Below are positions 1 through 6,249 of a stretch of 12,461 bases of DNA, in pieces. Both the position numbers and the translations under genes were made by a program. Source of the stretch: Paracoccaceae bacterium. Its GTDB lineage: Bacteria > Pseudomonadota > Alphaproteobacteria > Rhodobacterales > Rhodobacteraceae. The notes under the pieces were generated by a model. That model did no database searches, was not told the DNA's origin, and saw only the letters and a program-made list of their open reading frames with translations. The stretch lies in the NCBI GenBank assembly GCA_023263735.1, contig JALQUQ010000048.1, positions 1 to 12,461 on the forward strand. Reading direction: 5' to 3'. Within the stretch, counting starts at the first letter, position 1. Every line of letters starts with the position of its first letter.

Positions 1-1437
1 GAAAGGAAAGCCCTGCGCTGCGTCTTCGGGGTAAGCGCCGGCGGCGCTGCCGGTATCCATCCCCATATCGAAGGTTTCATCGATCGAGAAGTAGGCCGGC
101 GGTGTCACTAAAATACGCTCTCCGGCCACGACCTCGTCATTGACCAGCAAGCTAAATTCCCCCCCTTTCGCCCAGCCGCCGCCGTCGTAGTCGAATCGGA
201 CTTCAATTTGAGACTGTCCGCTCACAGGCACCTCTGATCGCAGGGTAACTTTGGCGAGCTCGAAGGTTTTGTACTCAAAGACAGCGTGGCTCTGTGCATC
301 CAAATAGAAGCTCCAACCCGCTGCTACGCCGCCCATAGTGGCGATCACACCGCTGGGGGATTCGCCCTCTATCGTTGCTTTCAAGTACCACGATTTGTTG
401 AAGATGTTCACCGTTTGGTTTTCGGTGATGCCGATGACGGGCTGTGGGTACACGGCCTCCTCTAAATCCTTGCCTAAGTTGGGTGCGGGCATGCTAAACA
501 TGGTATCCATGGCGCTTTGAATAGGGTAAATCCCCAAGGCCTGCGCGCGAGCACGAAACACCGTTCGCAGTTCTGCCAGTTTAGCGGGCGCTTTGTCGGC
601 TAGATCGGTACTTTGGCTGAAGTCTTCGGCCAGATTATAAAGCTCCCACGTATCCTCGCTCATATCACTGGCTTTGCCCCGCACACCCACACTCCATGGG
701 AGTCTTTGGTGGAAGGCAGAGGCCATCCAGCCATCATGGTAGATGGCGCGGTTCCCGTTTACTTCAAACAGCTGCGTGGTTTTGTGCTCAGGTGCGTCGT
801 TGGTCTGTAAAGCGTTCAGAAACGATCGACCATCCATCGGCTTCTGAGCGACTTGATCAAATACCTTAGGCGCCTCAATACCTAGAGCATCAAGAACGGT
901 GGGGGCGATATCGTTTACGTGTGTAAACTGCGATCGAATCTCACCGGCCTTGTCTTGGATCATAGCGGGCCAGGTAATCACCGCGCCGACTCTGGTTCCG
1001 CCCAAGTGCGATGCGACCTGCTTAACCCATTGGAAGGGCGAAGTTAAAGCCCAAGCCCAGCCGGCGGGGTATTGAGGGTAAGTGCTCTCGTCGCCAATTC
1101 GGTCCAGCGCGGCTTTTTGCATCGGGAGCGGATCTCGCAGCCCTTGTAATGCGCCCATGTAGTTAATGCTACCCGCCACGCCACCCTCGGCTGAGCTGCC
1201 GTTATCGCCGGCGATATACACGAAAAGGGTGTTATCAAATTCGCCTCGATCTTTGAGCGCCTGCACCAAGCGCCCGATGTGGTGGTCGGTATGCGCAAGA
1301 AAACCCGCGTAGGTCTCCATTAGTCGCTCGGCCACAGCCTGTTGATCATCAGAGAGCGAGTCCCAAGCGGGTAGTGGTTCTGGTCTTGGAGTGAGCTGTG
1401 TGTTTGCGGGTACCACGCCAAGTTCGATTCCTTTGCG
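1..1437 (-). CDS. Arylsulfatase, C-terminal fragment (both ends incomplete)
   Basis: The minus strand is open without a stop for about 479 codons and translates to the C-terminal part of a long type I (formylglycine-dependent) arylsulfatase, which would hydrolyse sulfate esters, probably of algal polysaccharide or other organic sulfates. Recognisable sulfatase signatures are HTDHHIGRL (about 1264-1296), the metal-ligand motif GDNG (1198-1209), and a family-typical QWVKQVASHLGGTR stretch (about 990-1030) with its conserved lysine at 1021-1023. GNRAIYHDGW and WELYNLAEDF follow, and the tail has the family's jelly-roll-like C-terminal domain with FSIDETFDMG (about 60-90). The stop codon lies beyond the left edge, probably only a few tens of residues away. 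The N-terminal half, which would hold the catalytic CxPSR motif and any signal peptide, is missing: homology stops at about 1430-1440, where rsmB sequence begins. Codons such as TTA, CTA, CGA and AAA are more frequent than in neighbouring genes. As it stands the fragment cannot encode an active enzyme. Confidence 0.9.
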
Positions 1438-1440
1438 CGG
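1425..1440. other. Junction between unrelated DNAs (arylsulfatase / rsmB)
   Basis: Sulfatase homology on the minus strand (ending ...KGIELGVVPANTQ) and RsmB homology on the plus strand (beginning LCAAPGGKT) meet within about 15 bases. Both genes lose their 5' portions here, and codon bias changes across the point. No insertion-sequence ends, target duplication, tRNA or integrase is visible. The bases CTTTGCGC at 1431-1438 can be read as part of either gene, which suggests a short microhomology. The exact breakpoint cannot be fixed without the two parental sequences. Confidence 0.75.
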
Positions 1441-1988
1441 CCCCCGGCGGTAAAACGCTGCAACTCTGCGATGCGGGGGCGCGGGTCACAGCGGTTGATC
1501 TGTCGGCCTCCAGAATGGCGCGCCTTCACCAGAACCTGTCCCGAACCGGGTTTTCCGCCCAAACCGTCGTGGCCGACGCCCTGGAATGGGCCCCGGATCA
1601 AACGTTTGATGCCATCTTGCTGGATGCCCCTTGCTCGGCCACGGGCACCATCCGCCGACATCCAGATTTGCCGTTTGTCAAAGACGGCTCCGAAGTTCAG
1701 GACTTGGTCGCCCTTCAATCCCGGCTTATTGACCGGGCGCTCAACTGGGTTCGGCCGGGTGGACGGCTGATTTTCGTGACCTGTTCGCTCCTGCCGGCCG
1801 AGGGAGAGGATCAGATCGCCGCCGCCCTGGACCGGCACGCAGGTCTGACGGTGGAGCCGTCCGATCTCCCCTTTGCACCCGCAGAGTGGCGGTGCGCCAA
1901 TGGCGGATTGCGTCTGCGGCCAGATTACTGGGCCGATCAGGGGGGGATGGATGGTTTCTACATGGCCTGCCTGCGGGTGCCCGGATAG
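1431..1988 (+). CDS. rsmB: 16S rRNA (cytosine-5)-methyltransferase RsmB, C-terminal fragment (5' truncated)
   Basis: This encodes the catalytic domain of RsmB (Fmu/Sun family), which methylates a cytosine of 16S rRNA using S-adenosylmethionine. Homology begins abruptly with LCAAPGGKT (AdoMet-binding motif I, 1431-1457). It continues with AVDLS (motif II), DAPCSATG (motif IV, about 1623-1646), VTCSLLP with the presumed nucleophilic cysteine at 1782-1784 (motif VI), and the C-terminal DGFYMA motif. The stop is TAG at 1986-1988. RsmB proteins are normally about 400-450 residues, and the N-terminal NusB-like RNA-binding domain plus the first part of the methylase domain are absent. A GTG at 1398 is in frame, but it and the ten codons after it lie in the arylsulfatase sequence, so it is not a genuine start. 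The residue before LCAAPG is Phe where the family normally has Asp, which places the break at about 1428-1431. The downstream neighbour is convergent. Confidence 0.88.
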   Translation, partial: LCAAPGGKTLQLCDAGARVTAVDLSASRMARLHQNLSRTGFSAQTVVADALEWAPDQTFDAILLDAPCSATGTIRRHPDLPFVKDGSEVQDLVALQSRLIDRALNWVRPGGRLIFVTCSLLPAEGEDQIAAALDRHAGLTVEPSDLPFAPAEWRCANGGLRLRPDYWADQGGMDGFYMACLRVPG

Positions 1989-2006
1989 TTTCGGGTCCGT
2001 GGCAAC

Positions 2007-2041
2007 GCCGTCTTGGGGCCCTCGATGGGCCGCAAGACGGC
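2007..2041. terminator. Hairpin between convergent rsmB and the SDR gene
   Basis: GCCGTCTTG (2007-2015) pairs with CAAGACGGC (2033-2041). After one G-G mismatch, GGCCC (2017-2021) pairs with GGGCC (2027-2031) around the loop TCGAT. This gives a 14-pair GC-rich stem between two genes that end 18 bases before it and 3 bases after it. No T-run follows on either strand, so it is not a textbook intrinsic terminator, but its position fits a bidirectional terminator. Confidence 0.55.
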
Positions 2042-2043
2042 CC

Positions 2044-2784
2044 CTACCGGCTGCGGCCGAACAGGCGGAAATAAAGGGCTGTTGGCATCAAAGGCGTCAA
2101 GCGGAACAGCCAGGCAAAGGGCGCCGGAAAGCTTTTTGAAAACCGGTCCGAGTTCATGTGCTCGAACATCGACTGCGCGGCCGCTTCGGGCTCCATCAGC
2201 ATCGGCATGGAAAAATCGTTCTTTTCGGTCAACCGCGTGCGGATATAGCCGGGATTGGCCATCTGCACCTGCACCCCGGTCTTGCGCAGATCACAGTACA
2301 GGCTTTCCGCCAAGGCCATCACACCTGCCTTTGCCGCCGCATAACCCATGGCGCCCGGCAACCCCCGAAAACCGGCAAGCGACCCGGTCAACACGATATG
2401 CCCCTGATTTCGGGCCACCATTTGCGGGACAACTTCGGCGAGAACACGCGCGCATCCGGTAAAATTGACATCGCACATGGCCTCCAACTGATCGGCGTCC
2501 AGTGATTTGGCCGACATGGGCCAGTAAACGCCCGCCAAGAACACGACGCCATCCACCGGGCCAATCTGGGCCGCCGCCGCCTTGACCGCGCTTGATTGGG
2601 CAACATCGCATTCCACCACGGACACCGGGCCTGACACTGTTGCAGCCGCCTTGTCCAGCGACGCCCGCGTGCGGGCCGACAAGATCACTTCGGCGCCTGC
2701 GCGGCTCAGCTTTTGCGCCAAGGCAAGCCCCAATCCCTCGGAGGCGCCCACCAGCCAATACCGCTTTCCTTGCCACTCCCTCAT
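2044..2784 (-). CDS. SDR family oxidoreductase
   Basis: This is a 246-residue classical short-chain dehydrogenase/reductase, of normal family length, expected to be a soluble NAD(P)-dependent oxidoreductase of unknown substrate. The Rossmann motif is GASEGLG (residues 13-19, the TGxxxGxG pattern with a glycine start). SAR at 36-38 after the second strand suggests a preference for NADP. The NNAG element is replaced by FLAGV (82-86). The active site shows Asn107, Ser135 (LTGSLAG), Tyr148 and Lys152 (YAAAK), all intact. The C-terminal tail is hydrophobic and aromatic (FAWLFRLTPLMP), which may help it lie against a membrane. The start was chosen at 2784, because this ATG overlaps the stop of the preceding DUF1365 gene (ATGA, 2781-2784). 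An in-frame ATG at 2862 would add 26 residues lying inside the DUF1365 gene. It is the third gene of an operon divergent from rpoE-chrR. SDR genes occur in the sigma-E-controlled cluster of Rhodobacter, so a role in lipid modification under singlet-oxygen stress is inferred, not proven. Confidence 0.9.
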   Translation of the reverse strand: MREWQGKRYWLVGASEGLGLALAQKLSRAGAEVILSARTRASLDKAAATVSGPVSVVECDVAQSSAVKAAAAQIGPVDGVVFLAGVYWPMSAKSLDADQLEAMCDVNFTGCARVLAEVVPQMVARNQGHIVLTGSLAGFRGLPGAMGYAAAKAGVMALAESLYCDLRKTGVQVQMANPGYIRTRLTEKNDFSMPMLMEPEAAAQSMFEHMNSDRFSKSFPAPFAWLFRLTPLMPTALYFRLFGRSR

Positions 2785-3533
2785 TGGCTGACCTCTTGGA
2801 TCGGGGGTTTGGGGCGATTGCGAAACACGGCACCGCGCACCCACAACTTCAACGCCTGCCAATGGATCAGCGCCAACACCCGGCGCGATCCAAAGGGCCG
2901 GCGAAAGGCGGCGGCCAAAATCGCTCGATTTGTCAGCGGCTGCCGAAGACCAGTCAGGTTGGTAAAGATGCCACCGCCCTCGACAGTATAGTCGATCCAG
3001 ATGCCGATTTTGTCCGGGCGGATGTCAAATCGAAACCGGTACTCCCCCGCCACGGGCTGAAACGGCGAGACGTGGAACACCTTTTTCGCCAAAAGCTCAT
3101 CATCCCGCCCGATGGGCGCCACGTCTTCGCGATGCACCAGATAGGAATGACGATCGCCATAGGTGTTTGTCACTTCGGCAATGACCACACGCAGACGCCC
3201 CAATCCGTCGCGGCACAACCAAAAGCTGACCGGATTGAACACATGCCCAAAGACGCGGGCCTGCGCGATCAGTTCGATCCGCGCCATTTCGGGCAGCCCA
3301 TGATCGGCCAAGACCTGACGCACCCAATCGGTCGACCGCCCTGCGCCCGGCACGCCGCCGTAATCGCGGTCATACATCGACATCAGATTGCGCCGATTGC
3401 GCGAAAAAAGCCGCGGACCGACCGCGCGGTCGGGTTCAAGCATCACGTAATCAACCGAATACCGAAACGCATTCGCCAGCGGCCCCTTGCGTCCGTGATA
3501 GGTTTCGCCGCGAATATGGCTGACTTCGGTCAT
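2781..3533 (-). CDS. DUF1365 family protein
   Basis: This is a 250-residue member of the DUF1365 family. Conserved stretches are HGRKGPLANAFRYSVDY near the N-terminus (13-29), FGHVFNPVSFWLC (95-107), EVTNTYGDRHSYLV (120-133) and FHVSPFQPV (153-161). No signal peptide is seen. The biochemical activity of the family is not settled to my knowledge. It repeatedly sits between an FAD-dependent amine-oxidase-like gene and lipid-modifying genes (cyclopropane-fatty-acid synthase type), and in Rhodobacter the pair beside rpoE-chrR has been connected with unusual (furan or methylated) fatty acids. The start is taken at 3533, where ATG overlaps the TGA of the upstream FAD gene (ATGA, 3530-3533). A longer frame to 3638 would run back into that gene and lacks family similarity. 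The downstream gene is coupled in the same way. The membrane-lipid role is inferred from context. Confidence 0.88.
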   Translation of the reverse strand: MTEVSHIRGETYHGRKGPLANAFRYSVDYVMLEPDRAVGPRLFSRNRRNLMSMYDRDYGGVPGAGRSTDWVRQVLADHGLPEMARIELIAQARVFGHVFNPVSFWLCRDGLGRLRVVIAEVTNTYGDRHSYLVHREDVAPIGRDDELLAKKVFHVSPFQPVAGEYRFRFDIRPDKIGIWIDYTVEGGGIFTNLTGLRQPLTNRAILAAAFRRPFGSRRVLALIHWQALKLWVRGAVFRNRPKPPIQEVSQ

Positions 3534-4819
3534 GGCATTGCGGGCTCGCTGTGGGCGGTCATTGCCTGAACCACATCCACCGCGCTGGCAAAGCCGTCTT
3601 CGTGGAATCCATTGCGCATCCATGCCCCGCAGAACCAAGTATTTTGCGACCCATTCATCGTGCGAATGGCCTTCTGGGCGGCCAAGGCCTTGGCGTCATA
3701 GACCGGGTGACGAAAGGTAACCTGATCGTAAATCTTGTCCGGTTGAATACGGTCGGTGCCGTTCAGCGTGACGAAAAGCGGGTCATCCTTGGGAATCGGC
3801 TGAAGGTTGTTCATCCAATAGGTTAGATCGATCCGGTCACGCGGGCCGCCCTTGGGTTCCACATAGGCCCAGCTTGACCATGTCTTGCGCAGTTTCGGCA
3901 TCAACCTCTCATCGCAATGCAAAACCGCCTCGTTCGGTTGATATTCAACCGCCCCCAAGGCCGCGCGTTCCAGCGGGCTGGCATCCGACAACAGGGCAAG
4001 CGCATCATCCGAATGCGTCGCAAGGATAACCTGATCAAACGGCATCCAGTCATCCCCTTCGGCCCGAACAAAGACCATCCCATCAACCCGCTTTACCCCC
4101 AGAACCGGGGTTTTCAGCCGCAGGTCAACGCCCTTGCGCAGCAGGTGGGTTTCCAGCCGCCGGACATATTCAACCGATCCCCCCTTCACGGTGTACCATT
4201 GATGCTGGCCATCCGCAGACAACAAGCGGTGATTTTCAAAGAACCGCATCATCGCATCGGCCGGAAAGTCCAGAATGCCCTTGGTCGGGGTTGACCAGAT
4301 CGCCCCGGAAAACGGCGTGATGTAGTAGTCGCGGAAATAGCTGCCCGTGCCCAAGTCTGCCAGCAGATCCCCAATCGACATTCCAGCCCGCGCCACCTTG
4401 GGTGCGTTCGTGTTGAAATGAAGGATATCGCGCAGCATTCGCAGGAACTTTGGGTTCAGGGCATTGCGCCGCTGGGCAAAAACCGTGTCAAGCGAGGCCA
4501 AGGCGTATTCGATGCGGCCGCCGTCGATGCTGGCACCAAAGCTCATGTTGCTTTCAGCGATGGGCACCTCAAGTTCATCGAACAGGCGGGTCAGGTGGGG
4601 ATAGTTCACCTTGTTAAAGACGATGAACCCGGTATCAACCGCCTGCATCCCCGACCGGCCCGCCAGAACCGTCCGCGCATGGCCACCCAACCGGGGCCCG
4701 TGTTCAAACAGAACCACGCGGTGCGCATCCGCCAGCATATGGGCCGCAGCCAACCCGGAAATTCCGCCCCCAATGATCGCAATCGATTGGCGGGACGGCG
4801 CGCTGGCTTCGAACGGCAT
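3530..4819 (-). CDS. FAD-dependent amine-oxidase-like oxidoreductase
   Basis: This is a 429-residue flavoprotein of the amine oxidase/phytoene-desaturase superfamily. The dinucleotide-binding motif GGGISGL (17-23) is followed by the acidic end of strand 2 (LFEHG, Glu39) and GGHA (45-48), the classic FAD fold of this group. The C-terminal CGAWMRNGFHEDGFASA (about 397-413) is the second FAD-contact segment. No signal peptide or clear membrane helix is present. The substrate is not evident. Relatives next to DUF1365 and cyclopropane-fatty-acid-synthase-like genes are thought to act on phospholipid acyl chains. It is the first gene of a three-gene operon (ATGA overlaps throughout) facing away from rpoE-chrR, and so is a likely sigma-E target. 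The start ATG at 4817-4819 is preceded by AAGGG about 7 bases upstream and gives the expected short leader before the FAD motif. A fatty-acid synthase gene, usual in some such clusters, is absent from this operon as seen here. Confidence 0.88.
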   Translation of the reverse strand: MPFEASAPSRQSIAIIGGGISGLAAAHMLADAHRVVLFEHGPRLGGHARTVLAGRSGMQAVDTGFIVFNKVNYPHLTRLFDELEVPIAESNMSFGASIDGGRIEYALASLDTVFAQRRNALNPKFLRMLRDILHFNTNAPKVARAGMSIGDLLADLGTGSYFRDYYITPFSGAIWSTPTKGILDFPADAMMRFFENHRLLSADGQHQWYTVKGGSVEYVRRLETHLLRKGVDLRLKTPVLGVKRVDGMVFVRAEGDDWMPFDQVILATHSDDALALLSDASPLERAALGAVEYQPNEAVLHCDERLMPKLRKTWSSWAYVEPKGGPRDRIDLTYWMNNLQPIPKDDPLFVTLNGTDRIQPDKIYDQVTFRHPVYDAKALAAQKAIRTMNGSQNTWFCGAWMRNGFHEDGFASAVDVVQAMTAHSEPAMP

Positions 4820-4846
4820 GGGGGAACCCTTTTTCTCATGATTTGA

Positions 4847-4891
4847 ATGATACGCGTGAACTGTCGGTTTGGATTAGTTTTGCGGGGATCA
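4847..4891 (-). promoter_or_regulatory. Candidate sigma-E promoter for the FAD/DUF1365/SDR operon
   Basis: Reading the minus strand, TGATCC lies at 4891-4886, the same -35 element as upstream of rpoE and in mirror orientation. At 18 bases from it there is no good -10 (CCGAC). A second arrangement, TAATCC (4876-4871), 18 bases, TATCAT (4852-4847), ends about 27 bases before the ATG and is the better-spaced pair, though its -35 has one mismatch. A promoter must exist here, but which element is used cannot be decided from sequence. Confidence 0.4.
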
Positions 4892-4911
4892 AAAGAAAAT
4901 CGCGCCGGAAT

Positions 4912-4940
4912 TGATCCAGTCGGCGGATTGCCTCGTAAAC
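4912..4940 (+). promoter_or_regulatory. ECF sigma-E promoter for rpoE-chrR (autoregulation)
   Basis: TGATCC (4912-4917) is separated by exactly 18 bases from TAAAC (4936-4940). As I recall it, the RpoE promoter of Rhodobacter sphaeroides has TGATCC, about 18 bases, and a -10 beginning TAA, and this matches. Transcription would begin at about 4946-4948. Placement immediately before rpoE fits the known autoregulation of this sigma factor. A long leader (about 105 bases) separates it from the preferred GTG start. Confidence 0.75.
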
Positions 4941-5035
4941 CTGCCATGATGTTGACAGCGATCCGTACCGAAATTCAGGATGCACCTTTGGGCTCTCACG
5001 GTTATGTTGGCCGGGAAACCAATGCGCATGCGAGC

Positions 5036-5051
5036 AAGGGCCGGTGGCGAG
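5036..5051 (+). promoter_or_regulatory. Ribosome binding site deciding the rpoE start
   Basis: AAGGG at 5036-5040 lies 10 bases before the in-frame GTG at 5051. That start gives a protein beginning MTSEAEPDWT, matching the length and N-terminus of known RpoE proteins. Earlier in-frame ATGs at 4946 and 4949 have no such site but fall at the predicted transcription start. Confidence 0.5.
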
Positions 5052-5611
5052 TGACTTCAGAAGCAGAACCAGACTGGACAGCGGTATTGCTTCGCGTCCG
5101 TGAAAGCCAGGACCGGGCTGCTTTCGCTCAGTTGTTTCATCACTTTGCCCCCCGGATCAAAGCTTTTCTGATGAAATCCGGGGCGAGCGAACCCTTGGCC
5201 GAAGAATGTGCCCAAGATGTCATGGCGACCGTGTGGCACAAGGCGGTTCAATTCAACCCAGATCGCGCCAGTGTCGCGACTTGGATTTTTACGATTGCGC
5301 GAAATCGACGGATCGATGCCCTGCGCAAGGCACGGCGCCCCGAACCCGAAGATCTGGATTGGGGACCAGACCAGGAACCCGACCAAGCCGATGTTTATGA
5401 AACGCAGCAAGAGTCAGAGCGGTTGAACCACGCCCTGCGCCTGTTGCCCGAGAAACAGCGCATCTTGGTCGAAAAGGCGTTTCTGGGTGAACTGACCCAT
5501 AGCGAAATCGCAGCAGAAACCGGTCTGCCGATCGGCACGATCAAATCACGCATTAGGCTTGCGCTTGATAAATTGCGCCAGCATCTCGACAAGAAGGCAG
5601 TTACGAAATGA
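5051..5611 (+). CDS. rpoE: ECF RNA polymerase sigma factor RpoE (singlet-oxygen response)
   Basis: This encodes a 186-residue group IV sigma factor that directs RNA polymerase to stress promoters. Region 2 covers about residues 25-95, including AAFAQLFHHFAPRIKAFL, EECAQDVMATVW and the -10 recognition segment SVATWIFTIARNRRID. Region 4 covers about 125-180, with LPEKQR, a helix-turn-helix (LTHSEIAAETGLPIGTIKSRI) and a basic end. The linker contains the acidic PEPEDLDWGPDQEPDQADVYE, very like RpoE of Rhodobacter sphaeroides (ECF11 type). The stop overlaps chrR (ATGA, 5608-5611), as in the Rhodobacter operon. The GTG start at 5051 is preferred for its Shine-Dalgarno sequence and for homologue length. 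The frame stays open upstream to 4847, and ATG at 4946 would give 221 residues. In the family, the factor is held inactive by ChrR and released when singlet oxygen is present. Confidence 0.93.
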   Translation: MTSEAEPDWTAVLLRVRESQDRAAFAQLFHHFAPRIKAFLMKSGASEPLAEECAQDVMATVWHKAVQFNPDRASVATWIFTIARNRRIDALRKARRPEPEDLDWGPDQEPDQADVYETQQESERLNHALRLLPEKQRILVEKAFLGELTHSEIAAETGLPIGTIKSRIRLALDKLRQHLDKKAVTK

Positions 5612-6249
5612 CGATCCGTCATCATCTTTCGGATCCCCTGTTGATGGCTTACGCGGCCGGGACCATTCCCGAAGCCTTTGGTTTGGTCATCGCAACCCAT
5701 GTCTCGATGTGCGACGATTGCCGCGCCCGACTGGCCGCGTTCGAGGCGGTCGGCGGTGCCGTGTTGGAAACCAGTCAGGTTGAAATGTCGGCGGGCAGTC
5801 TGGATGCCTGTTTTGATCGCATCAGCACGATGACCCCGCCCGCGCCGCCGCCGGCGCGCAAGGCGGGCGTGTTGCCCGCGCCGCTGCAAGATTACGTCGG
5901 TGGCGATCTGGAGCGTGTTCGCTGGCGCCCGCTGGGATTCGGGGCAAAGCAGGCGATTTTACCGTGCACCGACAGTGCAGCCTCTGTACGCCTTTTGGCC
6001 ATTCCGGGCGGTGTGGCCATGCCTGACCACACGCACCGAGGGTTGGAACTGACGCTGGTCCTGCAAGGGGCCTTTACCGATGACGATGACCGGTTTGAAC
6101 GGGGCGATGTCGAAATTGCAGATGCCGAGGTCGATCACACCCCGGTGGCCGCGCCGGGTGTGACCTGCATCTGCTTGGCCGCGACGCAGGGACGCCTGAA
6201 ATTCAGCAGCCTGATCCCGCGTCTGGCGCAACCATTCCTAAGGATTTAA
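5608..6249 (+). CDS. chrR: Zinc-dependent anti-sigma factor ChrR
   Basis: This is a 213-residue anti-sigma factor of the ChrR/ZAS family that binds RpoE in the cytoplasm and releases it in response to singlet oxygen. The N-terminal anti-sigma domain has the zinc ligands His6, His31, Cys35 and Cys38 (HVSMCDDC). The C-terminal cupin domain carries His141, His143, Glu147 (HTHRGLE) and His177, plus the Cys187/Cys189 pair (TCICL). As far as I recall, these numbers are the same as in Rhodobacter sphaeroides ChrR, so both metal sites and the signal-related cysteines look functional. A proline/alanine-rich linker (about 75-92) joins the domains. Translation is coupled to rpoE by ATGA. The stop TAA at 6247-6249 overlaps the stop of convergent phoB. 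Confidence 0.95.
   Translation: MTIRHHLSDPLLMAYAAGTIPEAFGLVIATHVSMCDDCRARLAAFEAVGGAVLETSQVEMSAGSLDACFDRISTMTPPAPPPARKAGVLPAPLQDYVGGDLERVRWRPLGFGAKQAILPCTDSAASVRLLAIPGGVAMPDHTHRGLELTLVLQGAFTDDDDRFERGDVEIADAEVDHTPVAAPGVTCICLAATQGRLKFSSLIPRLAQPFLRI
6246..6249. other. Overlapping stop codons of convergent chrR and phoB
   Basis: The bases TTAA at 6246-6249 supply TAA to phoB (minus, 6248-6246) and TAA to chrR (plus, 6247-6249). There is no spacer and no convincing terminator hairpin nearby. Confidence 0.9.

Noticed and set aside
1398..1430. GTG at 1398 as the start of rsmB
   Set aside because: The first eleven codons are arylsulfatase sequence read on the opposite strand. RsmB similarity begins only at 1431, and the enzyme would lack its RNA-binding domain.
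2785..2862. Longer N-terminus for the SDR gene from ATG 2862
   Set aside because: The added residues are inside the DUF1365 gene and precede the normal SDR beginning. The ATGA overlap at 2781-2784 gives a standard start.
3534..3638. Longer N-terminus for the DUF1365 gene from 3638
   Set aside because: It overlaps the 3' end of the FAD gene, has an arginine-rich out-of-frame look, and the family start matches the ATG at 3533.
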